Shown: positions 58,272-64,000 of the stretch, piece after piece | Layout of the letters: each line of letters begins with the position of its first letter | How positions within the stretch are numbered: position 1 is the stretch's first letter | Source of the DNA: Pseudomonadota bacterium | GTDB lineage: Bacteria; Pseudomonadota; Alphaproteobacteria; Azospirillales; Azospirillaceae | Length of the DNA stretch: 64,000 nucleotides | Direction of reading: 5' to 3' | NCBI GenBank assembly: GCA_023423695.1 | Contig: JAFAFA010000042.1 | Coordinates: forward strand, 95,185 to 159,184 | Notes under the pieces: generated by a model | What the model was told of the DNA's origin: nothing | Database searches by the model: none | Seen by the model: only the letters and a program-made list of their open reading frames with translations | Program-made: the position numbers and the translations under genes

Positions 58272-60521
58272 ATGGCGACGCTGATCATCACCGAGAAATC
58301 CAGCCAGGCGAAGGACCTGCGCGCGGCCCTGGGCGACCGCTACGGCCGCATCCTGCCGGCCGAGGGGCATCTGTTGCGGCTTGCCGAGCCGGACGAGGTC
58401 GACCCCGCCTGGAAACGCTGGTCGCCGACCCTGCTGAAGCCGGACGGGCTCTACCCCACCCGTCCCGACCAGGGCGGTAACAAGGCGGCGAAGCTGCAGG
58501 CCATCACCGCCGCGCTGCGCGCCTGCGACGACGTGATCCTCGCCACCGACTGCGACCGCGAGGGCCAACTGATCGGGCAGGAGATCCTGGAGCATGTCGG
58601 CTACCGCGGCAAGGTGCGGCGCGCGCTTTTCACAGCCCAGGACCCGAAGACCCTGCGCGACGCCTTTGCCGCGCTGAAGCCGAACGACAGCATGCGCCCG
58701 CTCTACGAGGCGGCGGTGGCGCGCCAGCAGGCCGACCAGATCTACAACCTGTCGCTGACCCGCACGGCGACCAAGACCCTGCTGGCCCCCGGCACCCGCG
58801 GCGTCATCGGCATCGGCCGGGTGAAGACCCCCACACTCGCCATCGTCTGTCTGCGCGAGTTGGAGATCCGCAACTTCAGGCCGGAGGACTATTTCGAGGT
58901 CGTGGCGACCGCCACCGTGGCGGAGGGCCGCTTCCAGATGCGCCACGCCCCGGCGCCCAAGGACCGCATCAAGGACCGCGCGGCGGCCGAGGTCATCGCC
59001 CGCGCCGCCGACAACCACCGCGGCCCGCTGACCGTGACGGTGGAGGAAAAGCGGCAGGCGCCACCCAAGCTATACGACCTGCCATCCCTGCAGAAGACCT
59101 GTGGACAGCGCTGGGGCTGGACCGCCGACCGCACGCTGTCGGTGGCGCAGGAGCTGTATGACGGCGACGGCAAGAAGCTGATCACCTATCCGCGCGCCGA
59201 GGCGCGGTATCTGTCGGAGAACCAGATCGGCGACGTGCCGGCAATCGTTGGCGCGCTGACCCGGCTGCGCGGCTTCGCTCATCTCGACATTGCCCGGCCG
59301 GTGATCCGCAAAGGCAAGTCCGGCCATTTCTGCGACAAGGCGCTGGAGGGCGTGTCGCACCATGCGGTGATCCCCAACGTCAATGTGCTGGACGATCTGG
59401 AATCGCGGCTGGTCCGGCTGACCGACGACGAAAAGCGGCTTTATGCGCTGATCTGCCGATCTTACCTCGCCGCGGTGATGCCGGACTACGAGTATCGCCA
59501 GACCAGCGTGACCATGCCGGTCCCGGTGCCGACGCCCCAGGGGACCAAGCCGGCCGCTTTCCGCGCCGTCGGTCGTATCCCGCTGAAGCTGGGCTGGAAG
59601 GCCGCCTTCGGCTCCGCCGACTCCGATGGCAAGCCGGAGGAGGAGGCCGAACAGACCCTGCCGCCGCTGACCGACGGCGAGCCGGCGACGTTGAGCGATC
59701 CCAAGGTGGAGGCCAAGCGCACCCAGGCGCCGCCACGCTACAATGAAGGCACGCTGGTGGACGCCATGCAGAACGCCTGGCGATTCGTCGAGGACCCCGC
59801 TCTGCGCGACAGGCTGAAGGAAGCAAAGGGGATCGGTACCCCGGCCACCCGCGCCGAGGTCATCAAGGGGCTGCGCAAGCAGAACCTGCTTGGCGCGGAC
59901 GGCAAATGGCTGGTCCCGACACCGGCCGGCCTGCACCTGTTCGAGACGCTGCGCGCCGCCGCCCCGACACTGGTCGATCCCGGCACCACCGCATTGTGGG
60001 AGATGAAGCTGGACGAGGTGGTCACCGGCCGCGCCGATTTCCGCCGCGTGATCGACGCCATCGCGACGGAAGCGGAGCGGCTGATCGGTGCGCTGGTCGG
60101 ACAGCGCGGCACGACGCTCGACCTCGGCCTGCCCGCCCCCAAGGCACGGTTCGCCCGCCGCGCTACAGGCGGGCGCAGAAGCGCCGCCGACGAGGGTGCG
60201 GCCAAGCCGGCGCGCCGGCGGACCCGCAAAGCCGCATCCCCTACGGTCGAGGGAGAGGCTGCGGCACCGAAGCCGCGTCGTGTCCGCAAGACCAAGGCAG
60301 CCGCGTCGGCACCACCGGTGAGTGTGCCGGCGGATGGCGCGCCGCCCGCCGGTTCGGTCACAACTCAGGCAGCGCCGAGTTCTCATCGCCGCCGCGAACC
60401 GACCGAGCGCATGGTCGCCTTCGCCCGCAGTCTGGCGGAACGCAAGGGCATCGCCCTGCCCGATCCGTGCCTGCGCGACTTCGACCAATGCCGCAGCTTC
60501 CTGGACCAGCACGCACGCTGA
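58272..60521 (+). CDS. topB: DNA topoisomerase III (type IA)
   Basis: 749 residues from ATG 58272 (MATLIITEKSSQAKDLRAAL). Toprim signature is VILATDCDREGQLIGQEILE; the catalytic tyrosine is Tyr306 in LITYPRAEARYLSENQIGDV (most family members read YPRTDSRYL). No zinc finger; a basic Ala/Arg/Lys-rich linker (residues 625-690) ends in an extra helical domain PTERMVAFARSLAERKGIAL with CRSFLDQHAR. It unlinks DNA in replication and recombination. It is the second type IA topoisomerase in this window, after topA. Confidence 0.95.
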   Translation: MATLIITEKSSQAKDLRAALGDRYGRILPAEGHLLRLAEPDEVDPAWKRWSPTLLKPDGLYPTRPDQGGNKAAKLQAITAALRACDDVILATDCDREGQLIGQEILEHVGYRGKVRRALFTAQDPKTLRDAFAALKPNDSMRPLYEAAVARQQADQIYNLSLTRTATKTLLAPGTRGVIGIGRVKTPTLAIVCLRELEIRNFRPEDYFEVVATATVAEGRFQMRHAPAPKDRIKDRAAAEVIARAADNHRGPLTVTVEEKRQAPPKLYDLPSLQKTCGQRWGWTADRTLSVAQELYDGDGKKLITYPRAEARYLSENQIGDVPAIVGALTRLRGFAHLDIARPVIRKGKSGHFCDKALEGVSHHAVIPNVNVLDDLESRLVRLTDDEKRLYALICRSYLAAVMPDYEYRQTSVTMPVPVPTPQGTKPAAFRAVGRIPLKLGWKAAFGSADSDGKPEEEAEQTLPPLTDGEPATLSDPKVEAKRTQAPPRYNEGTLVDAMQNAWRFVEDPALRDRLKEAKGIGTPATRAEVIKGLRKQNLLGADGKWLVPTPAGLHLFETLRAAAPTLVDPGTTALWEMKLDEVVTGRADFRRVIDAIATEAERLIGALVGQRGTTLDLGLPAPKARFARRATGGRRSAADEGAAKPARRRTRKAASPTVEGEAAAPKPRRVRKTKAAASAPPVSVPADGAPPAGSVTTQAAPSSHRRREPTERMVAFARSLAERKGIALPDPCLRDFDQCRSFLDQHAR

Positions 60522-60654
60522 ACAGCTGCTGGGCGGCCGCGCCAGCGGTTGCGTCACTGCGAGGTTTCGCTCTTCTTCGGTAAGATTGATCACTGGACCA
60601 TACCCGTCGCGTCGGTAATTCTCGTGGCGTCCTCAATCAGTACTGAGCAACGCC

Positions 60655-61824
60655 ATGAGACATTCCGGTTGGTCCACCCGCACTGCGACGGTCGCGGCGC
60701 TGGCCGTCGCCGCGGCGGCCCCTGCCCTGGCCCAGAGCCTGCCCAGCTATGGCGGCGCCAGCGTCACCCAATGCATTCCCTTCGCCAATTTTCAGCCGGT
60801 GTCCTTCACCGATCCCCCGCAGCTGAATTTCAGCATCGCCGGCGACAAATTCGTTCATTCGGTGACGATGGACACGGGATCGGTCGGCATCGCCATTTCG
60901 GCCACCAACATCCCGAACTATGAGCGGTTGAAGACGTCCGCCGGCGCCACGGCGGGCACTCAGTTCCTGTCCAGCAGCAAGGTGCTGTGGGTCGGCACCT
61001 GGGCGCCGATGACGGTCACTCTGTACGACCGGGCCAAGAAGCCGGTGGCGACCTCGGACGTCCTCGTGCTCGGCGTGGAGCAGGCCGGCCGTTGCGACAG
61101 CTACCAGACCGACCAGCAGATCTGTCCCAACCTGCCGCCGCCGGAAAAGCCCGTGCTCTATATGGGCGTCGGATTCGGTCAGGAGGCGGATTTCCAGCCG
61201 CAGGGCACGCCGGACAAGAATGTCCTGCTGAACCTGCGAAGCGTGAACGGCCAGCCCATCGCGACTGGAACGCTCAACAAGGGCTACATCATCGGCCGCC
61301 AGGGCATCCAGGTCGGGCTGACCGCAGACAACACGGCAGGTTTCCGTTTCGCCAAGCTGCAGCCCTATCAGCAGTACCCCGGCGACTGGATGATGCCACG
61401 CGGCTGCGTCACGGTCGACCCGGACCGGAACCGCGACGCCAATGGCCCGGTCTGCACCCCGGCGAACATCCTGGTCGATACCGGCGTCCCGCAGAGCTAC
61501 ATGACACTACCGCACGCGATCAGGTTCGATACTGTGCAGCAGCCCGACAAGAGCGAACCGAACAAGACGGTCGGCGTGCTAGCGCCGCGCACCTCGGTCG
61601 CCGTGCATATCCCCGATGCCGTCAATCCCATTGCCAGCGACGCCTTCATCGTCGGCGACCGCGCGCCGAACGAGCCGGAGCAGGTGATCCCCTGGAGCAC
61701 GGACAAGCGCCCGCCCTTCATCAACACCGGCCGCCATTTCCTGCGTCAGCACCAGTTCCTGTATGACGCGAAACAGGGCTATGTCGGCATGAAGGACCAG
61801 CCGAACCCCTGCGGCGAACAGTGA
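60655..61824 (+). CDS. Secreted pepsin-like aspartic protease homologue
   Basis: 389 residues with Sec signal (cleavage near ALAQSLP). Two aspartic-protease motifs are seen: HSVTMDTGSVGIAIS (Asp73-Gly75) and NILVDTGVPQSYMTL (Asp275-Gly277), at the spacing of the two lobes of pepsins. The C-terminal INTGRHFLRQHQFLYDAKQG then YVGMKDQ resembles the pepsin ending in which a phenylalanine-rich strand precedes the last DAxxxxVG segment. Cysteines at 147/157 and 251/267 could form disulfides. Pepsin-like proteins are rare in bacteria. Activity is not proven. Confidence 0.65.
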   Translation: MRHSGWSTRTATVAALAVAAAAPALAQSLPSYGGASVTQCIPFANFQPVSFTDPPQLNFSIAGDKFVHSVTMDTGSVGIAISATNIPNYERLKTSAGATAGTQFLSSSKVLWVGTWAPMTVTLYDRAKKPVATSDVLVLGVEQAGRCDSYQTDQQICPNLPPPEKPVLYMGVGFGQEADFQPQGTPDKNVLLNLRSVNGQPIATGTLNKGYIIGRQGIQVGLTADNTAGFRFAKLQPYQQYPGDWMMPRGCVTVDPDRNRDANGPVCTPANILVDTGVPQSYMTLPHAIRFDTVQQPDKSEPNKTVGVLAPRTSVAVHIPDAVNPIASDAFIVGDRAPNEPEQVIPWSTDKRPPFINTGRHFLRQHQFLYDAKQGYVGMKDQPNPCGEQ

Positions 61825-61884
61825 CCGGCAATGGGGCGCCAGCCCGGTGCCCCGCGCACCCGGCGCCCCTTCGCGGCGGGCATG

Positions 61885-61905
61885 AAAAAAGCCCCGGATC
61901 GGGGC
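61885..61905 (-). terminator. Terminator after tRNA-Val
   Basis: GCCCCG-GAT-CGGGGC (61891-61896, 61900-61905); on the minus strand TTTTTT (61890-61885) follows. It lies 26 bp after the tRNA gene. Confidence 0.9.
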
Positions 61906-61930
61906 CTGAATGTGGAAGCGCGGATGGGGA

Positions 61931-62005
61931 TGGTGGGCGATGAGGGGATCGAACCCCCGACATTCTCGGTGTAAACGAGACGCTCTACCGCTGAGCTAAT
62001 CGCCC
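61931..62005 (-). tRNA. tRNA-Val (anticodon UAC)
   Basis: 75 nt including encoded CCA. The acceptor arms GGGCGAT and ATCGCCC pair perfectly; D arm TTAGCTCAGCGGTAGAGC, anticodon loop TTTACAC with TAC at 61973-61971, and T arm GGGGGTTCGATCCCCTC are regular. It reads GUA (and, when modified, other GUN) codons. It follows hupB and lon on the same strand, the usual alphaproteobacterial order. Confidence 0.97.
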
Positions 62006-62114
62006 GAAGCCTGAAAAAGGCTTTGCTTTCAAATACAAGCCGGCCGGGTGGTTGCCCGGCCGGCCGCACTATGCCCTGAACGGGCCGGAAACTTCAAGCC
62101 CGTCCGACTGAATC

Positions 62115-62387
62115 TCAGTTCAGCGCGTCCTTGAGGGTCTTGCCGGCCTTGAACTTCGGCTGCTTGGACGCCGGAATGTCGATCTTCTCGCCCGTGCGCG
62201 GGTTGCGGCCCTCGGTCGCGGGACGCTCAGCCACCGCGAAGGTACCGAAGCCGACGAGACGGACCTCATCGCCGTTCTTCAAGGACTCGGCAATGCTGTC
62301 GAACACGGCGTCGACGGCCTTCGTGGCGTCGGTCTTGGACAAACCGGACGCTTCGGCAACATGCGCCACGAGATCGTTCTTGTTCAC
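62115..62387 (-). CDS. hupB: DNA-binding protein HU
   Basis: 90 residues: MNKNDLVAHVAEASGLSKTD, AVDAVFDSIAESLKNGDEVR and the DNA-binding arm segment GRNPRTGEKIDIPASKQPKF. HU bends and compacts DNA as a dimer. It follows lon by 197 bp on the same strand, and tRNA-Val lies next. Confidence 0.98.
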   Translation of the reverse strand: MNKNDLVAHVAEASGLSKTDATKAVDAVFDSIAESLKNGDEVRLVGFGTFAVAERPATEGRNPRTGEKIDIPASKQPKFKAGKTLKDALN

Positions 62388-62486
62388 GCAATCCCCCTTC
62401 CAAATTCAGCAAATACTGAAAGACAAAAGCCGCCCCAGGACTTCTCGTCCACGACTTATTGGAAGCAAAGGATAAGCACAGCGCTT

Positions 62487-62513
62487 GCCGCCCGTCAATT
62501 CCCGACGGGCGGC
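62487..62513 (-). terminator. Hairpin between lon and hupB
   Basis: GCCGCCCGTC / GACGGGCGGC (62487-62496, 62504-62513) is a perfect 10-bp stem 72 bp after the lon stop and 100 bp before hupB. It lacks a T-tract, so it may attenuate or stabilise rather than end transcription. Confidence 0.45.
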
Positions 62514-62584
62514 ATAGCTCATCATGTCCCAAAAGTCGCGCGTCCGGTGGCGGCCACGATCGGATCGCAACCGCCAGCCCCGGA

Positions 62585-64000
62585 TCAGTGACGCAGGGCC
62601 TCTCCGTCGGCGCCCTTCTCCTGGGCCTTCGCCGCGGCCGGATCGACCTCCGGCTCGGTCCACTCGATGGGCTCCAACGGGCGCACCAGCGCGTTGCGCA
62701 GCACCTCGTCCACCGTGCTGACGGGCATGATCTCCAGCCCGCGCTTCACGTTGTCCGGGATGTCCGCCAGGTCCTTTTCGTTGTCCTTCGGGATCAGCAC
62801 ATGCTTGATGCCGCCGCGCAGAGCGGCCAGCAGCTTCTCCTTCAGGCCACCGATCGGCAGCACCCGGCCGCGCAGCGTGATCTCACCGGTCATCGCCACG
62901 TCCTTGCGGACCGGAATACCGGTCAGCACCGAGACGATGGAGGTGGCCATGGCGACACCGGCCGACGGGCCGTCCTTCGGCGTGGCGCCTTCGGGAACGT
63001 GGACGTGGATGTCCTTCTTCTCGAACAGCGTCGGCTTGATGCCGAAGGCGACGGCGCGCGACTTGACGTAGCTCTCGGCTGCCTGGACCGATTCCTTCAT
63101 CACATCGCCCAGCTTGCCGGTGGTGGTGACGCGGCCCTTGCCGGGCAGGCCGACGGCCTCGATCGACAGCAACTCGCCGCCGACCTCGGTCCAGGCCAAA
63201 CCGGTGGTGACGCCCACCAGATCCTCCAGCTCCGCCTCGCCATAGTGGAAGCGGCGGACGCCGGCATACTTGTCCAGGTTCCGGCGGGTGACCGAAACCT
63301 TGGCGCCGCCGGTGCCCTTCAGCAGGATCTCCTTCACCGCCTTGCGGCAGAGGTTGGCGATCTCGCGCTCCAGCGAACGGACGCCGGCTTCCCGCGTGTA
63401 GTAGCGGACCAGATCGCGCAGCGCGTCGTCGGAGATGGTGAACTCGCCCTTCTTCAGGCCGTTCGCCTCGATCTGCTTCTCGATCAGGTGGCGCTTGGAA
63501 ATCTCGACCTTTTCGTCCTCGGTGTAGCCGGCGACGCGGATGATCTCCATGCGGTCCAGCAGCGGCTGCGGCATGCGCATCGTGTTGGCCGTGCAGACGA
63601 ACATCACGTCGGACAGGTCGTAGTCGACCTCCAGGTAATGGTCGTTGAAGCTGACGTTCTGCTCGGGATCCAGCACCTCCAGGAGGGCCGCCGACGGGTC
63701 GCCGCGGAAGTCCGCACCCATCTTGTCGATCTCGTCCAGCATGAAGAGCGGATTGCTGGTCTTCGCCTTCTTCATGTTCTGGATGAGCTTGCCCGGCATG
63801 GAGCCGATATAGGGCCGCCGGTGCCCGCGGATCTCCGCCTCGTCCCGCACGCCGCCCAGCGAGAAGCGCACGAAGTTGCGCCCCGTGGCCTTGGCCAGCG
63901 ACTGGCCGAGCGAGGTCTTGCCCACGCCCGGAGGGCCCACCAGGCAGAGGATCGGCCCGCGCATCTTGTCGACCCGGTGCTGGACCGCGAGATACTCGAC
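62585..64000 (-). CDS. lon: ATP-dependent protease Lon, C-terminal part (partial)
   Basis: The 5' end lies beyond the window; about 472 residues are visible, starting with VEYLAVQHRVDKMRGPILCL. Walker A is LVGPPGVGKTSLGQSLAKAT and Walker B LFMLDEIDKMGADF; the catalytic dyad is Ser in TPKDGPSAGVAMATSIVS and Lys in GGLKEKLLAALRGGI. Lon degrades misfolded and short-lived regulators, including CcrM and DnaA in Caulobacter. The C-terminal tail (EPEVDPAAAKAQEKGADGEA) is acidic and extends past the domain. Confidence 0.97.
   Translation of the reverse strand, partial: VEYLAVQHRVDKMRGPILCLVGPPGVGKTSLGQSLAKATGRNFVRFSLGGVRDEAEIRGHRRPYIGSMPGKLIQNMKKAKTSNPLFMLDEIDKMGADFRGDPSAALLEVLDPEQNVSFNDHYLEVDYDLSDVMFVCTANTMRMPQPLLDRMEIIRVAGYTEDEKVEISKRHLIEKQIEANGLKKGEFTISDDALRDLVRYYTREAGVRSLEREIANLCRKAVKEILLKGTGGAKVSVTRRNLDKYAGVRRFHYGEAELEDLVGVTTGLAWTEVGGELLSIEAVGLPGKGRVTTTGKLGDVMKESVQAAESYVKSRAVAFGIKPTLFEKKDIHVHVPEGATPKDGPSAGVAMATSIVSVLTGIPVRKDVAMTGEITLRGRVLPIGGLKEKLLAALRGGIKHVLIPKDNEKDLADIPDNVKRGLEIMPVSTVDEVLRNALVRPLEPIEWTEPEVDPAAAKAQEKGADGEALRH

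Noticed and set aside
61931..62120. tRNA-Val as an integration site
   Set aside because: No integrase, no duplicated tRNA end and no atypical island are seen next to it.

Overview
The window is a GC-rich chromosomal segment of an alphaproteobacterium. It is most likely a Rhodospirillales/Azospirillum-type organism. The evidence is a Caulobacter-style flagellar cluster (fliX, the flgJ rod-binding domain, motE-like and DUF6468 genes), cell-cycle genes of the CtrA pathway (divK, pleD, a SciP homologue), a single-cysteine DksA, an EipB-family envelope protein, and the lon-hupB-tRNA-Val order.

Layout. 1-803: 3' end of parC. 1035-17502: flagellar block. On the minus strand are motE-like, DUF6468, fliM and fliL. 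On the plus strand are flgF-flgG-flgA-flgH, flgI-flgJ-flgN and fliK-flgD. dksA and fliX lie between them, and a SciP homologue closes the block. Between flgH and dksA sits a patch of small genes plus an ATP-grasp enzyme (8168-10513). Three good sigma-54 promoter matches precede flgF, flgI and fliK. 17521-24000: mixed accessory genes: a TetR/MaoC pair with a long operator palindrome, an orphan TRAP solute receptor, mtnP, rhomboid, a crotonase, and two intergenic regions that carry micropeptide-like transcripts. 23871-32583: dprA, topA, a TPR-arginine methyltransferase fusion, a second crotonase, a CoA-binding protein and metY. 32605-38048: an MFS pump, a TumE/TumA-type toxin-antitoxin pair, arfB-rsmA, and araC-azlC-azlD. 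38130-47651: a SNF2/SWIM helicase, PAP2 phosphatase, divK-pleD, a GGDEF protein, a 2-hydroxyacid dehydrogenase and eipB. 47823-56762: rarA, a Cys-rich lipoprotein, a YqaA-like protein, rpsM-rpsK-rpoA-rplQ, a TPR protein and a stand-alone EF-G. 56991-64000: RidA, a trypsin-like protease, topB, a pepsin-like secreted protein, tRNA-Val, hupB and the 3' part of lon.

How the parts connect. The flagellar genes, FliX, the SciP homologue (a CtrA antagonist in Caulobacter), DivK and PleD belong to one cell-cycle and motility network. CtrA-like boxes (TTAA-N7-TTAA) lie upstream of fliX, sciP, divK and, as an exact match, the stand-alone EF-G gene. The most unusual item is a 29-codon ORF at 23539-23628. 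Its Shine-Dalgarno and start codon form one arm of a perfect 16-bp inverted repeat whose other arm lies just after the ORF, which suggests a self-locking mRNA. Other points of interest are a leucine-rich micropeptide broken by a 20-bp tandem duplication, a bacterial PRMT7/9-like protein and a bilobed pepsin-like protein. All names rest on reading the translated sequence; no database search was possible.
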